A stretch of 64,000 nucleotides of DNA from Demequina sp. (GCA_024707205.1 JANQAD010000001.1:1116001-1180000), one strand, 5' to 3'. Shown: positions 27,381 to 36,981, counted from the stretch's first letter. Translations and numbers: made by a program. Notes: a model not told the origin generated them from the letters alone.

Positions 27381-28969
27381 ATGCACTGCAGGAGCGGCTT
27401 GGTGCCGCGGTAGAGATGGACGCGCTTGACTACGACGGGGCCGTGTTCGCCCGGGACCGATACGGTGCCGTTCGCGGGCGCATTGCCCGACGCCGTGCCG
27501 CCCGATCCGCCGGCATCGGTGGCGCGTCGGTGTTGGGCGTGGGGGCCGTCGCCTTCGGCGCGGGCCAGGTGCCGTGGAGCGGGTTCGTGCTGGGCGCCAC
27601 TCCCGCCGGGTCGGGTTCGGTGGTGTGTACCACCAGCGGGCCCGACGCTGTGGCCGGCTCTGATGAGGACGCACCTGACTTCGCGGTTGCCTGGGCAACG
27701 GTGGGCGGAGCATCGCTGTGGACGTTCGCAGGGAAGGACGGCGACACCCTGGCGACCGCGCACTTGGAGGGCGACGTTCTGCGGGTCACCGACTTCGACG
27801 GCACGTCCTCGGACGTGGAGGCTGGCGCGGATGGCGCGTACACGTTCACCGTTGGCGGGTACCAGGTGTCGTCCACGTTCGCGGAGGGCGAGGACGCCAA
27901 GGTGACGATCACCAAACTCTCAGGTGACTCGAGGCCGGAGGCGCCGGACATCGAGGTCTTGGCTGGTGCGCCAGACAACGCGGTATTCGTGGTCCTCGAC
28001 AAGGAGAGTGGGGCCAGCTACTTCGTGGGTGCGTCATACGTCGACACGAACGATCCGTCGACGGGAACGCCGTTGGCATGGAACGTTGACGGCTCGGAGG
28101 TGCAGATGACCGCAGTCGATGCCCACATTGGGACGCTCACCCTTCCGTCGGGCGCGACCGTCGAAGTAAACACGCTGACGGGCGGAGTGACCCCGTCGGA
28201 TCCTGACGCTGTCCTGATCACTCCTGCGAAGGACTACCAAGGCACCGAAGCATCGCCTTCGCCGTCGGTCACCTGCATGACGGTGACCCTGGAGCCAACC
28301 GCAAGTGCCTCGCCGAGTGCGTCGCCGAGCCCCTCGGTGAGCGCTTCACCAAGCATCTCGGCCACGCCGACCTCCGAACCAGCCGCAGCACTTGACTCGC
28401 CGTTCTACTGCGGCTTCCCCATTTCCGGCAAGGAGTACGGCTCATACGACTTCGGGATCTTTGACATCACCACGGTTCCCGCGGACGAGATCAACGCGAC
28501 GCTCGATCGTCAGGTCGAGATCATCGGGGAGGAGTGGTGGGATCGCGGTACCGGCGATGTACTGAGGGTCTCGCTCAACACCACCGACCAGCCCGCGCAC
28601 GGCGGGCTCTCGGGGGCCGGCAGCACCATTGCGGGTGATCCATCGGAGATTGTGAAGGCCGGCTACCTTGACCTGTCCGGCCAGGGCGCCGCCTTCGCAC
28701 GTGGCCTCAGTTTCGTGGCCGTGCGTGATGGAGTGGTCGTTGGCACGCTGCCGAATTCGCCTCAGTCCGACGGACACACCTACAACGACGGGGATGACCC
28801 CGATCCCTCGACGTACTTCCTCACGCCGGACGGAGCGTTCACCGCATGCCCAGGCGTCGAGCTGGGTGACGACTGGGATCTCTATGCCGTTGGCGGCGAG
28901 ACCTTCGTGTACGCAGATGGCACCACGGACCCCACCCACTACACCTGGAAGAAGGTCGAGCTTCCGTAG
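27377..28969 (+). CDS. Membrane-anchored partner of ECF sigma factor (module 2)
   Basis: A 530-residue protein: a cytoplasmic head of about 50 residues with basic repeats (RRRAARSAG), one transmembrane helix (about 55-80), an extracytoplasmic domain starting VVCTTSGPDAVAGS, a Ser/Pro linker (ASPSASPSPSVSASPS, about 315-340) and a second domain (SPFYCGFPISG onward). It is a paralogue of the gene at 29588: both show the VCTT..PDAVAGS start, the PSVTC linker entry and the CGF entry of the second domain. An anti-sigma/sensor role is inferred from gene order only. Confidence 0.7.
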   Translation: MNALQERLGAAVEMDALDYDGAVFARDRYGAVRGRIARRRAARSAGIGGASVLGVGAVAFGAGQVPWSGFVLGATPAGSGSVVCTTSGPDAVAGSDEDAPDFAVAWATVGGASLWTFAGKDGDTLATAHLEGDVLRVTDFDGTSSDVEAGADGAYTFTVGGYQVSSTFAEGEDAKVTITKLSGDSRPEAPDIEVLAGAPDNAVFVVLDKESGASYFVGASYVDTNDPSTGTPLAWNVDGSEVQMTAVDAHIGTLTLPSGATVEVNTLTGGVTPSDPDAVLITPAKDYQGTEASPSPSVTCMTVTLEPTASASPSASPSPSVSASPSISATPTSEPAAALDSPFYCGFPISGKEYGSYDFGIFDITTVPADEINATLDRQVEIIGEEWWDRGTGDVLRVSLNTTDQPAHGGLSGAGSTIAGDPSEIVKAGYLDLSGQGAAFARGLSFVAVRDGVVVGTLPNSPQSDGHTYNDGDDPDPSTYFLTPDGAFTACPGVELGDDWDLYAVGGETFVYADGTTDPTHYTWKKVELP

Positions 28970-29043
28970 CCCCAACCATTTGGCCCCCCAGCTCGCGTTG
29001 TCTGGATGAGATGCTCAACTAGCAACGGTGAGATGGGGGCCGA

Positions 29044-29586
29044 GTGGCGCATTGGGAGCCGATCCTCGACGAGGTGATGCGGGAGCGCGCGCCGCGCCTA
29101 CTTGCCTACGCCGCGATGGTGACCGGCGACGACGCCGAAGCCCACGACGTGCTCCAGGAGGCGCTCGTACGGAGCTTCTCCAAGCGTCGGGCCTTCACGC
29201 ACGTGAACGCCGCCGAGGCCTACGTGCGCCGCGCGATCCCCACGGTGTACCTCGACGGGTTGCGCAAGCGCCGCAGCCGCGAGCGCAGCCACACGCGGGC
29301 GTTTGCGCGGGACATCGCCGCGGCGCCGGACGTCGATGCGCAGGTGGACGTGCAGCGCGCGCTCGCGACCCTGTCCCCGCGCGAGCGCGCGTGCGTGGTG
29401 CTGCGTTACTTCGACGACTGCACGGTCCAACAGGCCGCCGCGCAACTGGGGATCGCGGAGGGAACGGTGAAGCGGTATCTCGCGGACGCGTCGGCGAAGC
29501 TCGCCGTGCAGTTGCGGACCGCGGAGGGTGAAGCGACGGAGGCCGACATCGTGCCGGTGCTCCCTACAGGAAAGGCGGGTCTGTGA
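29044..29586 (+). CDS. ECF sigma factor, SigE-type (module 3)
   Basis: A 180-residue ECF sigma factor, paralogue of module 2. Region 2: MRERAPRLLAYAAMVTGDDAEAHDVLQEALVRSF; region 4: LSPRERACVVLRYFDDCTVQQAAAQLGIAEGTVKRYL. It starts with GTG at 29044, preceded by GAGATGGGGG. The partner gene begins one base after its stop. Confidence 0.87.
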   Translation: MAHWEPILDEVMRERAPRLLAYAAMVTGDDAEAHDVLQEALVRSFSKRRAFTHVNAAEAYVRRAIPTVYLDGLRKRRSRERSHTRAFARDIAAAPDVDAQVDVQRALATLSPRERACVVLRYFDDCTVQQAAAQLGIAEGTVKRYLADASAKLAVQLRTAEGEATEADIVPVLPTGKAGL

Positions 29587-29587
29587 C

Positions 29588-31069
29588 ATGACCGGCGAAC
29601 TGAAGGACGTGCTGCTGGGCGGCATGGAGGCCAAGCGGAAGTTGTTCGCGAGCGAGGACTTCGCGGCGGGGTACGGCGGACGCGTGGTGGGCCGCGTGAA
29701 GCGCCGCCGCGCGGTCTCGGCGACCGCAGTGGGCGGCGGCACGGTGGTGGCGGTCGGGGCCGTGGCCGTCGGGGCCTGGCAGCTGCCATGGGGAGGGATG
29801 GTCTTTGGCGGGCCCGGATCGTCGCCGTCGGTGGTGTGCACCACAACTACGCCCGACGCTGTGGCCGGGTCGGAGCCGTTCGCCAATTTTGCCTACGAAT
29901 GGACCGAGGAACCGGGCGCGCCGAAGTGGCAGTTTTACTCAAAGGACCACACGGACACGATCGGGTTCGCCGCGTGGGACGGCAACACTCTCGTTGTGAC
30001 GCCCGCGTACGGCGAAGTGCAGCGAGTCGACCCCGACGAGAACGGCATCTACACATTCGTGCTCGGCGGCGACATCACGGTCACGTCGGACTTCGCGGAC
30101 GGGCCTGATTCGGTGATGACCGCGACGATCGCGGTGGACCCGAATCTCGATGTAACGGCGTCCAGCGTCAACGTGATCGCCGAAGACGGCACCGTGCTCG
30201 GACAGGCCGTCCACATGTCGGATGGAACGCTCGCACTCGTTGTGGACAACCGGTTCTACCCGCTTGTCGATCCCGGCGGCATGACCTACACCTACGTCGA
30301 TGACGCGGGACAGCGCAACAAGGTCACGCTCATTGACTTCAACCCCTCCGTCGGCACCGCCCAGCCCGCGCCTTCGCCGTCGCCGTCGGTGACGTGCGTG
30401 ACGAGCACGCCAGAGCCAAGCGCGAGCACGTCGCCCAGCGCGACTTTGGCCCCAACGCCGGGTCCGTCGTGGTCCACGTGGCCTCCCGCCGATTTCGCAG
30501 CGTCGCCCTTCCAATGCGGCTTTGAGTTCACGAGTGACAGCTCGGGAAACTCGAGCGTGTCGATCCCGGACTTGACATGGATGTCTTCCGCCGAGGCCGA
30601 GGCAACGATTTCGGAACTGTTCTCAAACGCGTCGAACGTGGACTTTGATTACAGCGGCTCGGACGTGCCGGCGGCGCAGATCATGTTTGATCCGTCGCTC
30701 ATCGTGACCGCTGGAGGCAGCAACACCACGGGTCCTGCGACCCAAGAATTCACCACCACAGGCAACGCGGAAGAGGGAAGTGGCTTCATCATCGGTGCGC
30801 AGTACGTGGTGGTTGCCGATGGCGAGGTGGTGGCGACGATGAAGTCCGGGACCATCGCCGCCGCCCCCTTCTACTGGGACGCGCTGAGCTCTGACTTCAG
30901 CCCGCTCTACCTGCTCAACGCCGGAACGGCGTTCGATGCATGCGACGGCGTCAATCAGAGCACCATCGCGGAGGGAGCGCTCTACGCCGTCGCCGGGATC
31001 AAGACACTCAACAACGGTGACCTGTTTGGGCCCGTGTACGCGTGGAAGAAGATCCAGCCGGAGGGGTGA
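29588..31069 (+). CDS. Membrane-anchored partner of ECF sigma factor (module 3)
   Basis: A 493-residue paralogue of the module 2 partner: basic cytoplasmic head (GRVKRRRAVSATA), a transmembrane helix (about 45-70), an outer domain from VVCTTTTPDAVAGSEP, a Pro/Ser linker (about 255-305) and a second outer domain starting SPFQCGFEF. The outer domains have diverged more than the head, as expected if each senses a different signal. It converges on purB with four bases between the stops. Confidence 0.7.
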   Translation: MTGELKDVLLGGMEAKRKLFASEDFAAGYGGRVVGRVKRRRAVSATAVGGGTVVAVGAVAVGAWQLPWGGMVFGGPGSSPSVVCTTTTPDAVAGSEPFANFAYEWTEEPGAPKWQFYSKDHTDTIGFAAWDGNTLVVTPAYGEVQRVDPDENGIYTFVLGGDITVTSDFADGPDSVMTATIAVDPNLDVTASSVNVIAEDGTVLGQAVHMSDGTLALVVDNRFYPLVDPGGMTYTYVDDAGQRNKVTLIDFNPSVGTAQPAPSPSPSVTCVTSTPEPSASTSPSATLAPTPGPSWSTWPPADFAASPFQCGFEFTSDSSGNSSVSIPDLTWMSSAEAEATISELFSNASNVDFDYSGSDVPAAQIMFDPSLIVTAGGSNTTGPATQEFTTTGNAEEGSGFIIGAQYVVVADGEVVATMKSGTIAAAPFYWDALSSDFSPLYLLNAGTAFDACDGVNQSTIAEGALYAVAGIKTLNNGDLFGPVYAWKKIQPEG

Positions 31070-32479
31070 TTAGTCGAGGTAGTCCTCGACCAGCTTCTGC
31101 GCCAAACCCACGTACGTGCCGGGGGTGAGGTTGGAGAGCCGCTCGGCCACAGCGTCGGGCAGGCCGAGGGTGGCGACGAACGCGCGGATCGAGGCCGAGT
31201 CAATCGCCTGGCCGCGCGTGAGTTCCTTGAGCCGCTCGTAAGGGTTCTCCATCCCGGCGACGCCCGCGATGGAGGCGGCGCGCATGGCTGACTGGATGGG
31301 CTCGGCGAGCACCTCCCAGCTCGCGTCGAGGTCAGCGGCGAGCGCGGCCTCGTTCACGGACAGGGTCTTCAGTCCGCGCGCGACGTTGTCGATCGCGAGC
31401 AGCGAGTGGCCGAACGCGACGCCGATGTTGCGCTGCGTGGTCGAGTCGGTGAGGTCGCGCTGGAGGCGCGAGGTCACCAGCGTGGAGCCGAGCGAATCGA
31501 GCAGCGCGGCGCTGATCTCGAGGTTCGCCTCGGCGTTCTCGAAGCGGATGGGGTTGATCTTGTGCGGCATCGCGGACGACCCAATGGACCCAGGTGCCGC
31601 CGCCTGCGCAAAGTAGCCGAGCGAGATGTAGGTCCACACGTCCGTGGCGAGGTTGTGCAGGATGCGGCCAAAGCGCGCGACGTCCGCGTACAGCTCGGCC
31701 TGCCAGTCGTGGCTCTCGATCTGCGTGGTCAGCGGGTTCCACGTGAGGCCAAGGCCCTCGACGAACGTGCGCGACACGGCGATCCAGTCCGTGCCTGGCA
31801 CCGCCGCGGTGTGGGCCCCGAACGTGCCCGTGGCGCCGTTGATCTTGCCCAGGTACTCGGCGCCGTCGACGCGGCGCAGCTGGCGGCGCAGCCGGTGCGC
31901 TAGCACCGCGAGCTCCTTGCCCAGCGTGGTGGGCGTCGCCGTTTGCCCATGCGTGCGCGAGAGCATCGGCACACCGGCCGACGCTGTTGCCAGGTCCGCG
32001 ATCTGCGTCGCCAGGTCTGTGGCCGCGGGGAGCCACACCTCGGTCACGGCGCCCTTGACCATGAGCGCGTAGGAGAGGTTGTTGATGTCCTCGCTCGTGC
32101 AGGCAAAGTGAGTTAACTCACTCAACCCTTCAAGGGACGTGCCGGTGAGGCGGCGCTTAATGAAGTACTCGATCGCCTTGACGTCGTGAATGGTCTCGCG
32201 CTCGATCTCGGCGTGCTCGGCAATGCCGTCCGCGTCAAAGTCAGCGGGGATCGCGCGCAGCAGCGCCACCTCGTCTGCGGTGAGCGCGCGCGTGCCGGGG
32301 ACAGCATTCGTGGCGCACAGGTGGATGAACCACTCGACCTCCACATGGAGGCGCTGACGGTTGAGCGCGGGCTCGCTCAGGTAGTCGACGAGGGGCGCGA
32401 CGGTGCGACGGTACCGGCCGTCGAGCGGGCCCAGAGCGATGGGCGGGGAGATCTCGGCGAGCGGCGTCCAGTCAGTCAC
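31070..32479 (-). CDS. purB: Adenylosuccinate lyase
   Basis: PurB splits SAICAR and adenylosuccinate to give fumarate in purine synthesis. The 469-residue protein has the signature GSSAMPHKINPIRFENAEAN (its flexible catalytic loop with the active Ser), SRTHGQTATPTTLGKE and TSEDINNLSYALMVKG. The start is GTG 32479 (VTDWTPLAEISPPIALGPLDGRY); no in-frame ATG lies close, and the longer frame upstream overlaps the divergent genes. Confidence 0.95.
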   Translation of the reverse strand: MTDWTPLAEISPPIALGPLDGRYRRTVAPLVDYLSEPALNRQRLHVEVEWFIHLCATNAVPGTRALTADEVALLRAIPADFDADGIAEHAEIERETIHDVKAIEYFIKRRLTGTSLEGLSELTHFACTSEDINNLSYALMVKGAVTEVWLPAATDLATQIADLATASAGVPMLSRTHGQTATPTTLGKELAVLAHRLRRQLRRVDGAEYLGKINGATGTFGAHTAAVPGTDWIAVSRTFVEGLGLTWNPLTTQIESHDWQAELYADVARFGRILHNLATDVWTYISLGYFAQAAAPGSIGSSAMPHKINPIRFENAEANLEISAALLDSLGSTLVTSRLQRDLTDSTTQRNIGVAFGHSLLAIDNVARGLKTLSVNEAALAADLDASWEVLAEPIQSAMRAASIAGVAGMENPYERLKELTRGQAIDSASIRAFVATLGLPDAVAERLSNLTPGTYVGLAQKLVEDYLD

Positions 32480-32568
32480 GTCCCCATTCTTCCATGTGGC
32501 GCCATTTCTCCACAGGCGCCCCCGGGTGGCCACTCTGGTGCGGCCGCCGCGCTCGTAAGTTGCCTTGC

Positions 32569-32772
32569 ATGGATGACGCAGCGGCAGTGCGAGCGGCGCT
32601 CGAGCGCGCCTTCGACGACGTGCAGCGCGCAGTGCTGAGGATTCGGGCCGCGCAAGGAGTGGATTGGGTGTCCGTTTTCGCCTCGCGCTATCGCGAGGAG
32701 CTGTACCGAACCATCCGAGAACTCGCTGCACTCGGCGAGCGGCTCGACGACGCACGAAGGGCGGCGCTGTGA
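32569..32772 (+). CDS. Small helical protein coupled to lipase gene
   Basis: A 67-residue, entirely helical, charged protein (ALERAFDDVQRAVLRIR, then YREELYRTIRELAALGERL). No family is recognised. Size and helical-hairpin look are those of WXG100-like or chaperone-like small partners. It overlaps the lipase start as GTGA, so the two are made together; divergent purB starts 89 bases away. Confidence 0.6.
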   Translation: MDDAAAVRAALERAFDDVQRAVLRIRAAQGVDWVSVFASRYREELYRTIRELAALGERLDDARRAAL

Positions 32773-34103
32773 GCGAGCCGATCTGGTCCACGGGAGGAAC
32801 CGGTGGCGAGCGGGCCATCGTCGAGGATCTCGAGTGGGCGGTTGGGGCGCTGCGCGCCGCGGCCGATGACGTTGGCACTGCTCAACGGGAGCTCGCGAGA
32901 ACGCGAGCCGCGCTGGAACTTGGCGGCAGCGTCGGGCATAGCGGCGGCCTTGCCACGCTGAGCTACGCGGCGCGAAATGCCGAGGAGGACGTCAGCGACA
33001 CGGCCCGGCGGCTTGCCGCGGTCGCCGAGGCGTACCTCGAGGCCGAGAGAGCGGCGCGGCATCGAATGGGGCTGCTGGAGCGTGGACGCGAGGTCGTGGA
33101 GGACGACGCTGGCGCGCTCGTCTGGAGCGCTCGGCTCACGGCCTCCGCGGGTGCGTTGCTGACGCCGGTGGGGCTCGGGCTGTTGGCGACCGGACACGCG
33201 GACGAGGTCCTCGCCGGACTGCCCCACGACGCGCCCCCGACCACCGCGATACTCAACCGGGACTCCGTGGAGGGCGCTCTCGACACGCCCATCTATGAGG
33301 CGCTGGTCGCGATGATCAGCGCGCTGACCCTCATGCCGATCCTGTCGTTGCTGACCGGTTGGCGCGGGAGCCTCACCGCCGCGACGGTGGCGACCGAGCC
33401 GGCGCGATCGCTCGAGGACGTGATGCGGCGCCTGTACGACACCGAGCAGTCTGGAGGAGGGGCGGTGCGCATCGAGCGCTGGACCGGCGCCGACGGCGTC
33501 ACGCGGCGCGTGGTCTTCATCCCGGGAACCGAGGACTGGCTGGGCGTCACCGGCAACCCATTCAGCGCGCGGGCGGACCTCGAGGTGATGCTGGGAGAGA
33601 CGCCGGACGCGGCCCGGCTCGTGGCGGAGGCGCTCGCGGCCGATGGCGCGGCGCCCGGAGACCCGGTGATGCTCACCGGTCACTCGCTCGGCGGCATGGT
33701 GGCGACGGGACTCGCGGCGAACCCGCAGTTCACCAAGAGGTTCAACGTGACCGCCCTCGTCACGGCCGGCTCGCCGGTAGGCCGGATCGCGCTGCCTGCA
33801 ACTGTCAGCGCCCTCCACCTCGAGGGCACCCGCGACATCGTCCCTGGCCTGGATGGCGCCCCCAATCCGGACACCCCAACGCGGGTCACCGTGCACCATG
33901 ACGCGCGCGACTCGGGGCTGCCGGAGCTCGAGGGCGCCGCGCACAGCATCGGCTCGGCACACGAGCTGGACACCTACGCGCAGACGGCTCGACTTGTGGA
34001 CGAGGGCCTGGGTGCCTCGACCGACGCTTGGCTCAGCGACGCGAGTGGCTTCCTGGATCCTCAGGGAGCGGTGACGGTGACGGAGTATCGGCCGGGAGGC
34101 TAG
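32769..34103 (+). CDS. Alpha/beta-hydrolase (lipase-3-like) with helical N-terminus
   Basis: A 444-residue protein. Residues 1-110 form a helical hairpin (DLEWAVGALRAAADDVGTAQ and SYAARNAEEDVSDTARRLAAVAEAYLEAE) like the N-terminal parts of WXG/LXG-type exported proteins. Two hydrophobic stretches follow (about 120-140 and 180-200). The hydrolase domain has the nucleophile in LTGHSLGGMVA (Ser 306), an oxyanion region VVFIPGTEDWLG, and late Asp and His in EGTRDIVPG and GAAHSIGSAHELDTY. Substrate and export route are unknown. Translation is coupled to the 67-residue gene. Confidence 0.7.
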   Translation: MSEPIWSTGGTGGERAIVEDLEWAVGALRAAADDVGTAQRELARTRAALELGGSVGHSGGLATLSYAARNAEEDVSDTARRLAAVAEAYLEAERAARHRMGLLERGREVVEDDAGALVWSARLTASAGALLTPVGLGLLATGHADEVLAGLPHDAPPTTAILNRDSVEGALDTPIYEALVAMISALTLMPILSLLTGWRGSLTAATVATEPARSLEDVMRRLYDTEQSGGGAVRIERWTGADGVTRRVVFIPGTEDWLGVTGNPFSARADLEVMLGETPDAARLVAEALAADGAAPGDPVMLTGHSLGGMVATGLAANPQFTKRFNVTALVTAGSPVGRIALPATVSALHLEGTRDIVPGLDGAPNPDTPTRVTVHHDARDSGLPELEGAAHSIGSAHELDTYAQTARLVDEGLGASTDAWLSDASGFLDPQGAVTVTEYRPGG

Positions 34104-34507
34104 ATGCCGTCCGTCTGGCCGCGTCCGGCGCCCGGAACGATCGCCTGCAGGATCGCGGTGGTAATCGCGAGCACGAGCGCGGCCCAGAACGTGTCCCAGA
34201 AGCTGCCGAGCTCGAGCGTGATGCCGCCGTTCACCCACGTCGTGATCCAGTGCGCGAGCCACAGGATCGCCCACGAGATCACCAGTGAGAACAGCCCAAG
34301 GGTGAGGATCAAGCACGGCAGCGCCAGGAACGAGAGCACGGGCCTGACGATCGCGTTGAGCCCGGCGATCAGCGCGCCGATGAGCACGAAGACCAGGATC
34401 CTCAGCCACCATTCGGACTCCCCGCCCTCGACCGCGACGTCGAAGGGCAGGATCGTCACGAACCACACGGCCACGGCGGTCACGATAGAATTGAGCAGGA
34501 AGCGCAT
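34100..34507 (-). CDS. Phage holin family 4 (YvlD-like) membrane protein
   Basis: A 135-residue four-helix membrane protein of the YvlD/DUF360 family, common and of unknown function in bacteria. Typical elements are MRFLLNSIVTAVAVWFV, ALIAGLNAIVRPVLSFLALP and TLGLFSLVISWAILWLA. ATG 34507 is preferred over 34516. The gene converges with the lipase, the stops overlapping by four bases. Confidence 0.85.
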   Translation of the reverse strand: MRFLLNSIVTAVAVWFVTILPFDVAVEGGESEWWLRILVFVLIGALIAGLNAIVRPVLSFLALPCLILTLGLFSLVISWAILWLAHWITTWVNGGITLELGSFWDTFWAALVLAITTAILQAIVPGAGRGQTDGI

Positions 34508-34550
34508 GCCTCGCATTCTGTCACGCGCCCGCGCCTGAGACACTGAGCGC

Positions 34551-35623
34551 ATGACTCACCCCGCCCCACGCCCGGCCGTCGCCGCGCTGCCCGCCTACGT
34601 TCCTGGCGCGCGCGGTGGAGACGGCCCCGCGCCCATCAAGCTGTCCTCGAACGAGAGCCCATACGGCCCGCTGCCGTCGGTCCTCGCCGCGATTGCAGAC
34701 GGGGCCGCGGCGCCCCACCGCTACCCCGACATGGCTGCCACCGCGCTCCACGCCCGCTTGGCGGAGGTATGCGGCACTACGCCCGACGGCGTGGTTGCGG
34801 GGGCGGCTCCGTCGCCGTCCTCGCGCACATCCTGCACGCGTACGCGGGAGCGGGCGACGAGGTCATCTTCGCGTGGCGCAGCTTCGAGGCGTACCCGATC
34901 CTCTCGGCGATCGCCGGCGCGCAAGCGGTGAGGGTGCCGCTCGATGCCGACGCGCGTCACGACCTCGACGCCATGGCCGCCGCGGTCACCGACCGCACCA
35001 AGGTCATTCTTGTGTGTTCGCCGAACAACCCCACGGGGCCCGCGGTTCACACCGGCGAGTTCGCGGACTTCATGTCACGCGTTCCGTCCCACGTGGTCGT
35101 GGTGCTCGACGAGGCGTACGGCGAGTACTCGCGGGACCCCCAGGCTGTCCGCGGCGCGGAGCTGCTGGCGCAGCACCCCAACCTGCTCGTGCTCCGCACG
35201 TTCTCCAAGGCCTACGGCCTCGCGGGGATGCGCGTGGGATACGCGGTCGGCGCGCCCGCGTTGCTGGCGCCGATCCGTGCCGTCGTCACGCCGTTCTCGA
35301 TCACTGAGCCCGCGCAGTCCGCCGCGATCGCCTCGCTCGACGCGGTGGACGAACTGCTCGACCGGGTGGACGTCACCGCGCGCGAGCGGGAGCGGGTGCT
35401 CGCGGGCGTGCGGGAGTTGGGGTGGCGCGCGCCAGACAGCGACGGCAATTTCGTGTGGCTCCCTGCCGGCGATCAGACGGCCGACGTTGTGGCCGCCTTG
35501 GGCGCGCTGTCCACGCCGATCCTCGTGCGGCCCTTCGTGGGGGAGGGCGTGCGGATCACGATCGGCACACCGGACGAGAACGGCGCCCTGCTCGCAGCGC
35601 TGCCAAAGCCAGCCGACGCCTAA
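34551..35623 (+). CDS. hisC: Histidinol-phosphate / aromatic aminotransferase, frame broken
   Basis: A class II PLP aminotransferase (HisC/Pat) of about 357 residues. The N-terminal 80 residues (IKLSSNESPYGPLPSV, RYPDMAATALHARLAE) are in one frame; from GGSVAVLAHILHAYAG onward, including NNPTGPAVHTGEF, VVVLDEAYGEY, and the PLP lysine in LRTFSKAYGLAGMRVGY, they are in the next. One G missing in the G-run at 34799-34803 (five, six expected) explains it. No other his gene is nearby, so a role in phenylalanine/tyrosine transamination is equally possible. Confidence 0.87.
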
Positions 35624-35668
35624 CCGCCTCGTGGTCGCCTGACTGAAGGCGCCGTCGGGCCCCTGTGC

Positions 35669-35728
35669 CTGAAATGGTGTGTGGGTATCGCCAGACTGCG
35701 ATTTGGCGACACTGAGACCCCATTTCAG
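35669..35728. repeat. Dispersed AATGG palindrome, copy 3
   Basis: The outer arms CTGAAATGG (35669-35677) and CCATTTCAG (35720-35728) are perfect; the inner arms are TCGCCA (35688-35693) and TGGCGA (35704-35709). It follows hisC. Confidence 0.8.
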
Positions 35729-35783
35729 ACGGGGATGGGGCGGTTACGCACACGGCCCGCGGCACGCCGTCGAGCACCTGCGC

Positions 35784-35818
35784 TTGCAACCTACGGTTCC
35801 GTAGCCTACGCTTGCGTA
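35784..35818 (+). promoter_or_regulatory. Promoter with tandem palindromic operators before 2-oxoacid dehydrogenase operon
   Basis: CTACGGTTCCGTAG (35791-35804) and TACGCTTGCGTA (35807-35818) are two neighbouring palindromes of the form TACGsTTsCGTA. They overlap a promoter-like pair, TTGCAA (35784-35789) and TACGCT (35807-35812), with 17 bases between. A TetR-type repressor site is the likely reading. Confidence 0.55.
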
Positions 35819-35859
35819 AGTTAGCAATCCCGGGGCTACTCCCCCTCAAGGAGGAATCC

Positions 35860-36981
35860 ATGGACGCAGTTGGTCCGCTCTCAGATGATGGCCTCGTTCG
35901 CCTGCTGAACCACGCCGGCGAGCGCGAGGAACACGACTTCTTCTCGCCGTACGCCGCCGACCTCACCCCCCAGAGGCTGCGCGAGTTCTATCGCACCATG
36001 ACGCTCACGCGCGCCTTCGACATGGAGGCCACGAGCCTGCAGCGTCAGGGCGAGCTGGGCCTGTGGGTGCAGTCGTGGGGCCAGGAGGCCGCGCAGGTGG
36101 GCTCGGGCGCGGTGGTGCGCGGCGACGACTACGTCTTCCCCAGCTACCGCGAGCACGCGGTGGCCCTGCAGCGCGGCGTTGACCTGCCGCAGATGCTCAC
36201 GATCTTTCGAGGACTCAAGCACGGAGCGTGGAACCCCGCGGACCACAACTTCCACCTCTACACGCTTGTCATAGGCGCCCACACCCTCCATGCAACCGGC
36301 TATGCGATGGGTCTGGACAAGGACGGCCTCGTCGCCAGCGGCGACCCTGCTCGCGACGCGGCCGTCATCACCTACTTTGGCGACGGTGCCACCGCGCAGG
36401 GCGACGTCAACGAGGCGCTCGTGTTCGCGAGCGTCTACAACGCCCCGGTGGTGTTCTTCTGCCAGAACAACCAGTTCGCGATCTCGGAGCCGACGACGCG
36501 GCAGGCCCGCGTCCCGCTCGCCGACCGCGGCAAGGGCGTTGGCATCCCCTCTGTGAGGGTCGACGGCAACGACGTCATCGCGTCCTACGCGGTCACGAAC
36601 TGGGCCATGCAGTACGCGCGCTCGGGCGCCGGGCCCGTGTTCATCGAGGCGTTCACGTACCGCATGGGCGCCCACACCACCTCCGACGACCCCACCCGCT
36701 ACCGCTCCAAGGCCGACGAGGCGTACTGGGCGGAGCGCGACCCCATTTCGCGGCTCGCGGGATACCTGCAGTCGATCGGTGAGCTCCCAGACGAGTTCGT
36801 CGACGAGGTCGCGGCCGAGGGCAAGGAGCTCGCCCGCCGCACCCGCGAGACCGTGCGGTCGTGGGAACCCGGCCCCACCGTCGGGATCTTCGAGAACGTC
36901 TATGCCGCCCCCCACGCCACCGTGGAGGCGGAACGTGCCTGGTACGAGCGCTTTGAGCGCTCGTTCGTTGAGGTTCACTGA
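35860..36981 (+). CDS. 2-oxoacid (branched-chain) dehydrogenase E1 alpha subunit
   Basis: The thiamine-diphosphate subunit that decarboxylates branched-chain 2-oxoacids (or pyruvate). The 373-residue protein has the ThDP-binding GDGATAQGDVNEALVFASVYNAPVVFFCQNNQFAIS and the loop YRMGAHTTSDDPTRYR. AAGGAGG lies six bases before ATG 35860. Its TGA shares a base with the ATG of the beta gene. Similarity is closest to BkdA-type and actinobacterial PdhA subunits. Confidence 0.92.
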   Translation: MDAVGPLSDDGLVRLLNHAGEREEHDFFSPYAADLTPQRLREFYRTMTLTRAFDMEATSLQRQGELGLWVQSWGQEAAQVGSGAVVRGDDYVFPSYREHAVALQRGVDLPQMLTIFRGLKHGAWNPADHNFHLYTLVIGAHTLHATGYAMGLDKDGLVASGDPARDAAVITYFGDGATAQGDVNEALVFASVYNAPVVFFCQNNQFAISEPTTRQARVPLADRGKGVGIPSVRVDGNDVIASYAVTNWAMQYARSGAGPVFIEAFTYRMGAHTTSDDPTRYRSKADEAYWAERDPISRLAGYLQSIGELPDEFVDEVAAEGKELARRTRETVRSWEPGPTVGIFENVYAAPHATVEAERAWYERFERSFVEVH

